Source: Alloboseaceae bacterium BT-24-1
Lineage (GTDB): Bacteria > Pseudomonadota > Alphaproteobacteria > Rhizobiales > Beijerinckiaceae
DNA length: 64,000 nucleotides
NCBI GenBank assembly: GCA_025846845.1
Contig: JAOYTL010000001.1
Span: forward strand, 124,001 to 188,000
Direction: 5' to 3'
In this document: positions 8,198 to 16,373 of the stretch, in pieces
Position numbering within the stretch: the first letter of the stretch is position 1
How the letters are laid out: every line of letters begins with the position of its first letter
The notes under the pieces: model-generated
What the model saw: only the letters and a program-made list of their open reading frames with translations
The model's database searches: none
What the model was told of the DNA's origin: nothing
Program-made: the position numbers and the translations under genes

Positions 8198-9597
8198 CAG
8201 ACCTCAGCCGGCTCACGGGTTTCGCGTTGAACCGAGCCGCAACCGCAGCCGGCCTCACCGGCCGCCTTCGCTTTGGCGTCTTCGGCGCAACAAGCATCGA
8301 CCGCGACCGGCGCGGGGCCGCCGCAGCAACTCGTCTTTGCCTGGCTTGGACCACCGGGCGTGGAACTGCACACGCCGGTCTCGGGCAGAACCAGCTCGAC
8401 GCGCCGTGCGGCCACGTGATCGCCGGCAAGTTCAGCCACGATCGAGCGAACCTGCTCATGGCCCGTCGCGAGAAGGAAGGTCGGCGCGCGGCCATAGGCC
8501 TTCATGCCGGCGATATAGAAACCTGGCTCCGGATGAGCGAGCTCGGCGGCTCCATGCGGACGAACGGTGCCGCAGGAATGGATGTTGGGATCGATCAGCG
8601 GCGCCAGGGTCGGCGTGCACTCCAAAGCGGGGTCGAGCTCGACGCGCAATTCGCGCAGGAGGCTCAGATCCGGACGGAATCCGGTTGCGACGATAAGTTC
8701 ATCCACGGTGGCGATCTGATTGCTCTCCTCGTCCGATGCGAGACGCAATTCCGCTTCATCGGCCTCGACCCGCTCCAGACGGAAGCCGGTGAGCGCGCGG
8801 ATGCGTCCCCGCTCGACGAGATCGGCGATCTGCAGGCCGAGTTCGCCACGCGCCGACAGCTGGTCTGCTGCGCCACCGCCAAAGGCTTTCGACAGGATGG
8901 TGCCCCGGTAGAGCCAGGTGATCTCGGTCGACGGCGAGGCTTCCTGCAGTTCGGCGAGCGCGATCAACGTGCCGATCGCCGAGTGACCGCCACCAAGTAC
9001 GGCGATGCGCTTGCCAGCATAGCGCGGCCTGGCTTGGCCCAGAACGTCGGGCATGCCGTAGCTGATGCGCTTCGCAGCCTCGCTCTCGCCCGAGGCGGGC
9101 ACGCCACCTGAGCCGGCCGGGTTCGGCGAGAACCAGGTGCCGGATGTATCGATGACGGCATCCGCCGTGAGCTTCGAAATCGTTTCGCCGTTCCGATACC
9201 GCAGCAGAAACAGCGCGGCGTCACGCCCTGCGCTCTTCACCTTGTCGAAGCCGACCCGCGAGACCGAGATCACCTCGGCATTGTACCGGACCCGCTCACG
9301 CAGAGTGGTCTTTTCTGCGAGGGGAGCGACATAGTCCGAGACGATGTCGCCACCGGTCGGATAGCGATCAGGATCCGGCCGTGTCCAGCCAGCCTTCACG
9401 AGAAGACGCTCCGCTGCGCCATCGACGTTGAACGCCCAGGGAGAGAACATCGGCACATGCGCCCACTGCCGGATGGCGTGTCCTGCGGCAGGGCCTTGCT
9501 CGAGGACGACCGGAGAAAGCCCGCGTTCGAGGGCCTGAGCTGCCGCGGCGAGGCCGACCGGTCCGGCGCCGATGATCGCGATCGTCTTGATTGCCAT
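8197..9597 (-). CDS. arsO: ars-operon flavoprotein (ArsO-like) with Cys-rich tail
   Basis: This 466-residue protein resembles flavin-containing monooxygenases. It has an FAD-binding GAGPVG at residues 10-15, a second dinucleotide site around GGGHSAIG, and the ATGFRPD motif. The chosen ATG has GGGAAG seven bases upstream; longer starts run towards arsR. The C-terminus is remarkable: the last 55 residues hold seven cysteines, in TSCCGG, DACCAED and GCGCGS, linked by Ala/Lys-rich stretches. They could bind arsenite or another thiophilic metal. Proteins of this type recur in ars operons and have been named ArsO, but their reaction is poorly established. The gene lies between arsR and the MFS pump. 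Confidence 0.8.
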   Translation of the reverse strand: MAIKTIAIIGAGPVGLAAAAQALERGLSPVVLEQGPAAGHAIRQWAHVPMFSPWAFNVDGAAERLLVKAGWTRPDPDRYPTGGDIVSDYVAPLAEKTTLRERVRYNAEVISVSRVGFDKVKSAGRDAALFLLRYRNGETISKLTADAVIDTSGTWFSPNPAGSGGVPASGESEAAKRISYGMPDVLGQARPRYAGKRIAVLGGGHSAIGTLIALAELQEASPSTEITWLYRGTILSKAFGGGAADQLSARGELGLQIADLVERGRIRALTGFRLERVEADEAELRLASDEESNQIATVDELIVATGFRPDLSLLRELRVELDPALECTPTLAPLIDPNIHSCGTVRPHGAAELAHPEPGFYIAGMKAYGRAPTFLLATGHEQVRSIVAELAGDHVAARRVELVLPETGVCSSTPGGPSQAKTSCCGGPAPVAVDACCAEDAKAKAAGEAGCGCGSVQRETREPAEV

Positions 9598-9647
9598 TCT
9601 GTTTCTTCCCATGAAACCGGAAACATCGAAATATTTAGGCCGAAAAA

Positions 9648-9965
9648 TCACGCCGCGGTTTGGGTTGAGGCGCATCCGGCATCGGCGCAGCACTCGGCGA
9701 CGAGGAACTGAACCAGCTCGTTCATGCGGTCGAAACTGGCGCGGCAGATGAGTGTCGTGCCATCGCGCTCCTGGCTGACAAGGCCAACGATGATGAGCGC
9801 CTTGAGATGATGCGAGAGCGTCGAAGCCGCAATCTCGAGCCGCTGCTGGCACTGACCTACAGACAAGCCGGAATGCCCGGCCCTGACCAGCAGGCGATAG
9901 AGCGAGAGCCGGGTCGGGTTGCCCAGTGCTTCGAGCTTGGCGGCTGCGTCGGACGTGTTCATCAT
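9648..9965 (-). CDS. arsR: ArsR-family arsenite-responsive repressor
   Basis: This 105-residue winged-helix repressor has LEALGNPTRLSLYRLL at the start and the recognition region ASTLSHHLKALIIVGLV. Cysteines C92, C93 and C98 near the C-terminus (ECCADAGC) resemble the inducer site of AfArsR-type repressors, not the alpha-3 CVC site of plasmid R773 ArsR. Two adjacent ATG codons could start it, neither with a strong ribosome site. It heads the minus operon with the flavoprotein gene 50 bases downstream, and should repress its own operon and release on binding arsenite. It is the second ArsR domain in the arsenic block. Confidence 0.9.
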   Translation of the reverse strand: MMNTSDAAAKLEALGNPTRLSLYRLLVRAGHSGLSVGQCQQRLEIAASTLSHHLKALIIVGLVSQERDGTTLICRASFDRMNELVQFLVAECCADAGCASTQTAA

Positions 9966-10004
9966 GAAAACGAGCATGCGGTGCGCTTGCGGCGGAGTCA
10001 ATCG

Positions 10005-10019
10005 ATATTTTCGGAATAT
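10005..10019 (-). promoter_or_regulatory. Inverted repeat upstream of arsR, candidate operator
   Basis: ATATT-TTCGG-AATAT forms a perfect 5-bp inverted repeat in an AT-rich stretch 40-54 bases upstream of the arsR start, in otherwise GC-rich DNA. It is placed to be an ArsR autoregulatory site. The gap before the flavoprotein gene (about 9625-9645) holds a loosely similar AT-rich TATTTAGGCCGAAAAAT. Confidence 0.4.
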
Positions 10020-10052
10020 TGGAAATAAGGATTTTTGCGCTGCTTTGGCCAT

Positions 10053-10659
10053 GCTGTCCAGGTCGACGAGTGAGATCTCACGGGGCGTGCGGCGGGTGGC
10101 TCAATCCTTCCGCGCCGCTTCCTGGCTCAACGGAAGCGGATACCAAACCGCGCCTCGCGGCGCTCTGCTGCTCCTCGATCGCGACAATGCCCGCGGGACG
10201 AGCCTGCGGGCGTGGATGCCGCGAACCGACCCGTGAATGCGATGCAGCAGGCTCGAGCAGGGGGACTCCCGGCTAGGGACGCCCGATCGGATTGAGCGGG
10301 CGCAAGGCTGACGGCTGGCTCCACCGTGTCTCGAGCCTGACGCTGCCGATGCGAGGGGCGAGCCTTGCGAGTTCGACCCTGCTCTGCCGGGACCATTCGC
10401 CACCCTGTCGGCGAGGTTGCCGCTCGTGCCGAAGGCAGCCTGATCGAGGGCAGCCTCGAGACCCCGGGGTCGGCTTCTCGATCCACAGATCGCCGGCAGC
10501 CGCATATCATGGTTTTCCCGCGATCCCCCTCTCCGTCGCTGCGCGCGTATTGAATCGCCTCGGCGGCAGATTGCGGAACCTTCTCGATCGAACGATCGCC
10601 AAAGGCTATGAGCTCGTCGCGCTTATTGTAACCGTCGGCGCGGAACAGAAGGATCTCGA
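10053..10659. other. Gene-free stretch between arsenic block and amidohydrolase
   Basis: I found no convincing gene in these 600 bases. Open frames of up to 134 codons exist on the minus strand but are Arg/Ser/Ala-rich with no domain-like pattern. The only ordered element is a 14-bp palindrome, CGATCG-AA-CGATCG at 10585-10598, 62 bases upstream of the amidohydrolase start, which may be an operator. The stretch may be the boundary of the arsenic island; I see no transposase or obvious flanking repeat. Confidence 0.5.
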
Positions 10660-12144
10660 ATGTTCGATCTCATTATCCGAGGTGGGCGCGTCATCGATCC
10701 GGAAACTGCGTTCGACGAGGTCGCTGATGTCGCCGTCAAGGACGGGACGATCGTCGCGATCGGAAGCGTTTCCCAAGCGGCCGGGCGAACGCTGGACGCC
10801 GACGGCTTGATCGTCACGGCCGGTTTCGTCGACTTGCATGGGCACGGCCAGTCGATCCCGGCCGACCGGATGCAAGCCTTCGACGGCGTCACGACCTCGC
10901 TGGAGCTGGAGATCGGCGTCCTGCCGGTGGCCCGATGGTACGATGAACAGGCCCATGCCGGCCGGGTCCTGAATTATGGCGCCTCGGCGGGTTGGATCTT
11001 CGGCCGGATAGCCGCCCTGACCTCGCAGCAGACGCAATCCACGATCGAGGGCATGGGCCTCGCCATGCGCGACAAGCGCTGGGTCACCGATGCCGCCGAT
11101 CCGGGCGAGGCTGCGGATATCGTCGAGCGTGTCCGAACCGGCCTCGAGCAGGGCGGGCTAGGGATCGGCTTTCCCAATGCCTACGCGCCCGGAACCGGCA
11201 TCAAGGAGATCTCCGAACTCTGCAGCCTGGCCGCCAGCTTCGGCACGCCGACCTTCACCCACATAGCCTTCATGTCGAACGTCGATCCGTTGAGTTCGAT
11301 CGAGGGGTATACGCGCCTGATCGGGCTGGCGGGCTCCACCGGGGCCCACATGCATATCTGCCACTTCAACAGCACGAGCCTGCTTGACGTGGAGAGGGCG
11401 GCAGAACTCGTGCGCAATGCTCAGGCTCAAGGCCTCAAGGTCACGGTCGAGGCGTATCCCTACGGCACCGGCTCGACGGTGGTCAGCGCCGATTTCTTCA
11501 GCGACCCGGCGTTCCCGACACGCTTCGGCACGGACTACAGCGCCATCGAGGTCGTCGCGTCGCGACATCGGTTCCGCGACCGCGAAGAACTCCTGCGCGC
11601 CCAACAGGAGAATGCAGGCGCGCTGGTCCTGATCCATTTCCTCGACGTGGCCGCCAACGATCGACACAGAAAGCTGTTGGATGTCTCGGTCATGTTTCCA
11701 GGAGGCATAATCGCATCCGACGCGATGCCCTGGACGTTGCCGAATGGCTCGACCTACATCGGCGATGCCTGGCCGCTCCCCGATGACGCGGTATCGCATC
11801 CCCGGTCTTCGGGGACGTTCACGAAGTTCCTGAAAGAATGGGTCCGGGAGCGACAGGCCATCAGCCTGCTCGACGGCCTGAGCAAATGCTCGCTCATCCC
11901 GGCGCAGCTTCTCGAGGGCTGCACGCCGGGCATGCGCAAGAAGGGCCGCATCCAGACCGGCTGCGATGCCGACATCGTCGCATTCGATTACGATACGCTC
12001 ACGGATCGCGCCGACTTTTCTCGCATGAATGCACCCTCCGAGGGCGTGCGGCATCTGCTCGTTGGTGGAGAGGCGGTGATCGCGGACGGAGATCTCGTCA
12101 GGGATGCCCGTCCAGGCCGCCCCATCCGGCGTCCGACGCTGTGA
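10660..12144 (+). CDS. Amidohydrolase of the N-acyl-D-amino-acid / D-glutamate deacylase group
   Basis: This 494-residue cytoplasmic metal-dependent hydrolase belongs to the amidohydrolase superfamily. The N-terminal FDLIIRGGRVIDPE strand and the metal site H60-G-H62 (DLHGHG) start the barrel. GVTTSLELEIGV, HICHFNSTS and ASDAMPW carry the other expected metal or catalytic positions. The closest families by eye are the D-glutamate deacylase type, which release an acyl group from N-acylated amino acids. AAGGA lies about 7 bases before the ATG. The stop overlaps the start of a COG0523 GTPase (GTGA), suggesting a metal-loading partner. An N-substituted-formamide deformylase role is a contextual possibility because an isonitrile hydratase is nearby. 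Confidence 0.82.
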   Translation: MFDLIIRGGRVIDPETAFDEVADVAVKDGTIVAIGSVSQAAGRTLDADGLIVTAGFVDLHGHGQSIPADRMQAFDGVTTSLELEIGVLPVARWYDEQAHAGRVLNYGASAGWIFGRIAALTSQQTQSTIEGMGLAMRDKRWVTDAADPGEAADIVERVRTGLEQGGLGIGFPNAYAPGTGIKEISELCSLAASFGTPTFTHIAFMSNVDPLSSIEGYTRLIGLAGSTGAHMHICHFNSTSLLDVERAAELVRNAQAQGLKVTVEAYPYGTGSTVVSADFFSDPAFPTRFGTDYSAIEVVASRHRFRDREELLRAQQENAGALVLIHFLDVAANDRHRKLLDVSVMFPGGIIASDAMPWTLPNGSTYIGDAWPLPDDAVSHPRSSGTFTKFLKEWVRERQAISLLDGLSKCSLIPAQLLEGCTPGMRKKGRIQTGCDADIVAFDYDTLTDRADFSRMNAPSEGVRHLLVGGEAVIADGDLVRDARPGRPIRRPTL

Positions 12145-13070
12145 CGGCGACGCCGATCCTGCTGATCGCGGGCTATCTGGGTGCCGGGAAAACGACGCTC
12201 ATCAACCGGTTGCTTCAGCAGGCGGACGGAAAGCGCATCGCTGCGATCGTCAACGATTTCGGGGCCATCGATATCGATGCCGCACTGCTGGAATCATCGA
12301 GCGAAGGGCTCGTCAGCCTGAAGAACGGTTGCATATGCTGTTCGCTCCAGGGCGACCTTTTGCGGACGCTCGCTTCGGTGGTGAGACGCGACCCCGCCCC
12401 GGATGCCATTGTGATCGAGACCAGCGGCATCTCGGACCCGGCAGAGATCATCCGCAGCCTTCTCGATCCCGTGATCTTCAAGGCTGCGGCGCTGGAAACT
12501 GTGCTGACGCTGGTGGACGGCTTGCGAGCCTCCGAAGACGCCGAGCTATGGGACGATCCGCTCTGGCTCTCGCAAGCGAGGTCGGCCGATGTGCTGCTCG
12601 TCACGAAGGCCGATCTGGTCGGCAGCCAGGCGACCGAGCGTTTGATCTCTCGGCTTGAGCGACGCTTCTTCCCCAAACCGGTGTTTGTGCTTCAGGGCAA
12701 GTTGCCGATGGAATTGATGTTCGGCCATGGCCCGGGCAACCATAGAACGCTTGCACCGTCTCGCCCGACATCGCCTGCGAGCTTCGAAACCGTGAGCTGG
12801 ACTGCGTCCCGACCTTTGTCGCTGGTCAAATTCCAGACCGCTCTCAATCTGATGTCGCAGAAGCTTCTGCGCGCCAAAGGCGTCGTGTGTTTTGCAGAGC
12901 AGCAATCCCAGCCGCTGCTCTTTCAGCTCGTCGGCTCGCGCGCCACGCTGATACCGTCTCCCATCCCGCCCGGCGACGGTCTGGCGGCGGCGATCGTGCT
13001 GATCGGCCGACAGGAGGTCGCCGATCTCGGCGAGATCACCGCGCTTTTGGACGAGGCGGTGCTGCCGTGA
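12141..13070 (+). CDS. COG0523 (CobW/G3E) GTPase, putative metallochaperone
   Basis: This 309-residue cytoplasmic GTPase has a Walker A GYLGAGKTT at 11-19, the metal-binding CxCC motif at C64-I-C66-C67, a Walker B-like ETSGISDP region, the guanine motif TKAD, and a CobW C-terminal domain (from about residue 215). G3E proteins of this kind deliver Zn or other metals to client enzymes. It starts with GTG inside the amidohydrolase stop codon. The coupling implies that the amidohydrolase is its client; that is inference. The C-terminal part is short in histidines compared with zinc-starvation members. Confidence 0.87.
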   Translation: MTATPILLIAGYLGAGKTTLINRLLQQADGKRIAAIVNDFGAIDIDAALLESSSEGLVSLKNGCICCSLQGDLLRTLASVVRRDPAPDAIVIETSGISDPAEIIRSLLDPVIFKAAALETVLTLVDGLRASEDAELWDDPLWLSQARSADVLLVTKADLVGSQATERLISRLERRFFPKPVFVLQGKLPMELMFGHGPGNHRTLAPSRPTSPASFETVSWTASRPLSLVKFQTALNLMSQKLLRAKGVVCFAEQQSQPLLFQLVGSRATLIPSPIPPGDGLAAAIVLIGRQEVADLGEITALLDEAVLP

Positions 13071-13075
13071 AGGCG

Positions 13076-13099
13076 CAATTGACGAGGCTTCGTCAGTTG
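13076..13099. terminator. Stem-loop between convergent genes
   Basis: CAATTGACGA pairs with TCGTCAGTTG across a GGCT loop, with one wobble pair. It sits directly after the GTPase stop and overlaps the stop codon of the facing regulator. There is no strong T-run on either side, but the location fits a shared bidirectional terminator. Confidence 0.45.
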
Positions 13100-14037
13100 T
13101 CGCGGGATGCTCGGCGGATCGATTGCGGTGGTTGACCGAAAGCTCGGACGAAGGCGCGCCGCATTCTCTCCGGATCGCGGAAGCCCGTCGTCTCCGCGAC
13201 CCTCTCGATTGGGTCGCCGGACGATTTCACATGTTCGCGCGCCACCTCCAGCCGAAGCCTCTCGATCGCCTTGGATGGCGTGGAACCGGTCTCCACGGTG
13301 AAGATGCGCGCGAAATGGCGAGGACTGAGCCCGGCGCGATCGGCCAGGATCTCGACGTTGAGAGGCTGATCGAGATGCTCGCGGACCCATGCGAGCAGCG
13401 GACCAAAGCGCCCGTTCGGCGTCTTGAATTCCAGCAGCGACGAGAACTGGGACTGGCCGCCGCTTCGGCGATGATAAAGGACGAGCTGGCAGGCAATGTC
13501 CTTGGCGACCGCCTCACCGTGGTCTTCCGCGGCGATCGCGAGCGCGAGGTCGATGCCTGCGGTGATGCCGGCTGAGGTCCAGACATTGCCGTCACGGAGA
13601 AATATCCGATCGGGATCGAGCTTCACCCTAGGATATCGCGAAACGAAATCCTGGGTACGGCACCAATGCGTCGTAGCCTTGCGGCCGTCCAGCAAGCCCG
13701 CCGCGGCCAACACATAGGCCCCGGAGCACACGCTCGCGACGCGTGTTCCATCCTTCGCAAGCCGCTTCACGAAGGCGAGTGTATCCCGGCAATCGGTGAC
13801 CGCCTCGACGCCGAGCCCTCCCGCGACCACCAGCGTGCTGATCGTCTTCGCCGAGCGCAGGCTGGCGGCCACCACCTCGACCCCGCTCGAACTGCGAACC
13901 GGCCCGGCCTGGGCGGCGACCATCTGGATCTCTGGTGCGTTCGGGACGAAGCGCCTGGCGATCTCGAACACCGAGGCTGGCCCTGAGGCGTCGAGCAATT
14001 GGAAGTCAGGGAAGATCAGTATCCCGATCATCGGCAT
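13093..14037 (-). CDS. GlxA-type AraC regulator with DJ-1/PfpI sensor domain
   Basis: This 314-residue regulator has an N-terminal DJ-1/PfpI domain (GILIFPDFQLLDASGP at the start and the nucleophile-elbow-like VCSGAYVLAAAG) and a C-terminal AraC helix-turn-helix pair (LNVEILADRAGLSPRHFARIF, then VAETTGFRDPERMRRAF). The start MPMIGILIF was chosen because longer versions add a stretch with no family match. It is divergent from the isonitrile hydratase gene 85 bases away, which itself is a DJ-1/PfpI protein. The regulator probably controls that gene and possibly itself through the half-sites between them. Its ligand is unknown. Confidence 0.88.
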   Translation of the reverse strand: MPMIGILIFPDFQLLDASGPASVFEIARRFVPNAPEIQMVAAQAGPVRSSSGVEVVAASLRSAKTISTLVVAGGLGVEAVTDCRDTLAFVKRLAKDGTRVASVCSGAYVLAAAGLLDGRKATTHWCRTQDFVSRYPRVKLDPDRIFLRDGNVWTSAGITAGIDLALAIAAEDHGEAVAKDIACQLVLYHRRSGGQSQFSSLLEFKTPNGRFGPLLAWVREHLDQPLNVEILADRAGLSPRHFARIFTVETGSTPSKAIERLRLEVAREHVKSSGDPIERVAETTGFRDPERMRRAFVRAFGQPPQSIRRASRDN

Positions 14038-14074
14038 GTCCGTAAACGAGGGAACTGCGTCATTTCGACACAAA

Positions 14075-14095
14075 TGCCATCATGGCAGACTGCCA
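14075..14095. promoter_or_regulatory. Triple half-site TGCCA/TGGCA array between divergent genes
   Basis: The sequence reads TGCCA, three bases, TGGCA, three bases, TGCCA. It therefore makes two overlapping palindromes (TGCCAT-C-ATGGCA at 14075-14087 and TGGCA-GAC-TGCCA at 14083-14095) with an 8-base period. It lies 28-48 bases upstream of the isonitrile hydratase ATG and 38-58 bases from the GlxA-type regulator start, which makes it a good operator candidate for that regulator. Confidence 0.55.
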
Positions 14096-14122
14096 ACGTC
14101 AAGATCGTTTGGAGGTCAAGTC

Positions 14123-14809
14123 ATGTCCCAGTCATTCAAGTTCGGACTGCTGGTCTTCCCACGCATCACGCAGCTCGACATGACCGGGCCCCTCCAGGTG
14201 TTTTCCAGCTTGCCCGGAGCAGAAGTCCATTTGATCTGGAAGCGTATCGAGCCCGTACCGAGCGACACTGTCCTGGCCATCATGCCGACGACCACCTTGG
14301 TCGACTGTCCGCAGCTCGATGTCATTTGCGTCCCCGGCGGATACGGGACCGACGACCTGCTCAGCGACGATGAAGTCCTTGGCTTTCTGCGCCGCCAGGC
14401 GGAGAAAGCGCGCTTCGTCACCTCCGTCTGCACGGGTTCGATCGTCCTGGCCGCAGCGGGACTGCTCAAGGATTACAGGGCGGCGACGCATTGGAGTGCA
14501 GTCGATGCGCTGCCCATGCTCGGCGCGACGATCTCGCGTGAGCGCGTCTGCATCGATCGGAATCGGATCACGGGTGGAGGTGTCACCGCAGGCATCGACC
14601 TCGGCCTGACGGTCGTCTCCGAGCTGGTGGATCGCCGGGCCGCCGAAGCGATCCAGCTGCGGCTGGAATACAACCCGGCGCCGCCCTTCGACGCGGGGTC
14701 TCCGGAGACGGCGCCGCCGGAGGTCGTCGATCTGCTGTTGAACAGGATGAAAGTGCCGCGCCAGCATCGGCTGGCGCTTGTCAGCGAGGCCGCCGCGAGA
14801 CTGCGCTGA
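14123..14809 (+). CDS. inhA: Isonitrile hydratase-like DJ-1/PfpI protein
   Basis: This 228-residue cytoplasmic protein matches the isonitrile hydratase group, which turns isonitriles into N-substituted formamides. Key positions are Asp19 (QLDMTGP) and the nucleophile Cys103 in TSVCTGS, equivalent to the Asp and Cys of Pseudomonas InhA. The family signatures CVPGGYGTDDLL, ATHWSAVDALP and RITGGGVTAGIDLGL are all present. GGAGGT lies 6 bases before the ATG, a very strong ribosome site. It is divergent from a GlxA-type regulator. The specific substrate is not shown by sequence; other DJ-1 relatives near GlxA regulators have unknown roles. Confidence 0.82.
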   Translation: MSQSFKFGLLVFPRITQLDMTGPLQVFSSLPGAEVHLIWKRIEPVPSDTVLAIMPTTTLVDCPQLDVICVPGGYGTDDLLSDDEVLGFLRRQAEKARFVTSVCTGSIVLAAAGLLKDYRAATHWSAVDALPMLGATISRERVCIDRNRITGGGVTAGIDLGLTVVSELVDRRAAEAIQLRLEYNPAPPFDAGSPETAPPEVVDLLLNRMKVPRQHRLALVSEAAARLR

Positions 14810-15056
14810 GTCCGGCGGAGACGATTGTGTTCGCGGCGGCATGGAACGGCGACGCCCGACATCAGGGCGATGCTTGTCGCCGGAGACCTTCGAGGGGGGG
14901 CTTTCAATGGCTGAAATCGAGGGAAATAGGCCGTTGTAGTCCTTTCCTGCCGGGCGCTAGCCTCGGCGACAGATCGGCATGGCACCGCAAAGCGCCTTCG
15001 CTTTCCGGGCCCAATCGATGGAAAGCCGCGAGAGTCGGCTCATCAGGGGAACAACA

Positions 15057-16313
15057 ATGAGATCGGATCGCAGCATGCCGCTCCGGAGCGGCCTCGTTCG
15101 TGCTTTGCTCAAATCCACTGTCGGCATATGCGCAGCATTGGCGCTGATGACGGGCTCTTCCGCCGCCCAGATCTCCGATGGCGTCGTCAAGATCGGCGTG
15201 ATCAACGATCAGTCCGGACCGCTTGCCGATCTGGCCGGGCCAGGCTCGATCGTCGCCGCGAAGTTGGCCGTTGAGGATTTCCAGAAGCTGGCGCCGTCGA
15301 TCAAGGTCGAGATCGTCGCGGCCGACCATCAGAACAAACCGGATATCGGGGCACAGATCGTGCGCCGCTGGTACGGCGTGGACGGCGTCGACATGGTGGT
15401 GGATGTCGGCAACTCGGCGGTCGCCCTTGCGGTGCAAGCGCTTGCCCGCGAACGGAACAAGCTGGTGATCTATGCGGCGGTCGGCACGGCCGAGATCACA
15501 GGCAAGCAATGCGCGCCCACCGGTCTGGCCTGGCTGCACGACAACTACAATCTGGTCGCCGGCCCCATTCGCAAGCTGAAGTCACAGGGGCTCGACACCT
15601 GGTTCTTCATCGCCGCCGATTATGCCTTCGGCCGGAACATGGTGGCAGAGTCGCAAGGCATGCTCGCCTCCGTCGGCGGGAAGACTCAAGGGTCAGTCTT
15701 CCATCCTCTGGGGAATGCGGACTATGCCTCGTTTCTCATGCAGGCGCAGACCTCCGGCGCGAAGGTCGTGGCCTTTGCGAATGCCGGCGAACAGCTGGTT
15801 TCCGCCATGAAGCAGTGGAACGAGTTCGGCATGGGCCAGGGATCGCAGAAGGCGGTGGCGTTGCTGATGTTTCTGACCGATGTCCACAGCATGGGCCTCG
15901 AGATCGCCAAAGGACTAACCACCATCACGGCCTGGTATTGGGACCTCGATGACGAAACCAGGGCATTCGCAAAGCGATTTTTTGCGGCGCATCGCGCGAT
16001 GCCGACCGCTCCTCAAGCAGCAGTCTATTCATCGGTTCTGCATTATCTGAAGGCCGTTGCGGCAGCGGGGTCGGATGACACCGATCGCGTTCTCGAAAAG
16101 ATGCGCACCACCGCTGTCGATGACTTTTATGCCCGGGGAGCCATGCTGCGGGCCGACAACAAGCTCTACCACGACTTCTACCTCGTCCAGGCCAAGGAAC
16201 CCAAGGAACTGGACAAGCCGTGGGCGTACTACAAGATCGTGGAGAAGATCGCCGCCAAGGACGCCTACCGCCCGTTGAACGAAAGCGAGTGCCCGCTCGC
16301 CTGGGGCAAATGA
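15057..16313 (+). CDS. Branched-chain-amino-acid-type ABC substrate-binding protein (orphan)
   Basis: This 418-residue periplasmic protein of the Peripla_BP_6 (LivJ-like) fold has a signal peptide that ends near SSAAQ (about residue 38). The mature start DGVVKIGVINDQSGPLADLAG is the usual first strand and ligand loop. AGGGGA precedes the ATG by six bases. No permease or ATPase genes are adjacent, so it must work with components elsewhere or act as a sensor. The 247-base gap before it contains nothing I recognise. Its ligand is unknown. The neighbourhood (isonitrile hydratase, amidohydrolase) hints at an amide or nitrogenous compound, but this is only context. Confidence 0.87.
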   Translation: MRSDRSMPLRSGLVRALLKSTVGICAALALMTGSSAAQISDGVVKIGVINDQSGPLADLAGPGSIVAAKLAVEDFQKLAPSIKVEIVAADHQNKPDIGAQIVRRWYGVDGVDMVVDVGNSAVALAVQALARERNKLVIYAAVGTAEITGKQCAPTGLAWLHDNYNLVAGPIRKLKSQGLDTWFFIAADYAFGRNMVAESQGMLASVGGKTQGSVFHPLGNADYASFLMQAQTSGAKVVAFANAGEQLVSAMKQWNEFGMGQGSQKAVALLMFLTDVHSMGLEIAKGLTTITAWYWDLDDETRAFAKRFFAAHRAMPTAPQAAVYSSVLHYLKAVAAAGSDDTDRVLEKMRTTAVDDFYARGAMLRADNKLYHDFYLVQAKEPKELDKPWAYYKIVEKIAAKDAYRPLNESECPLAWGK

Positions 16314-16373
16314 CAGCGACACTTTGCTCAGGGTCGGACGTTATCGCTTCTGGTCACGCTGGCCGCAACTCGC

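Noticed and set aside
10101..10510. Small minus-strand genes in the gap after arsR
   Set aside because: Two overlapping frames of 127-134 codons have Arg/Ser/Ala bias, no ribosome site and no family resemblance.
16314..16373. Intrinsic terminator between the binding protein and MocR genes
   Set aside because: No stem of useful length and no T-run could be found in the 60-base gap.
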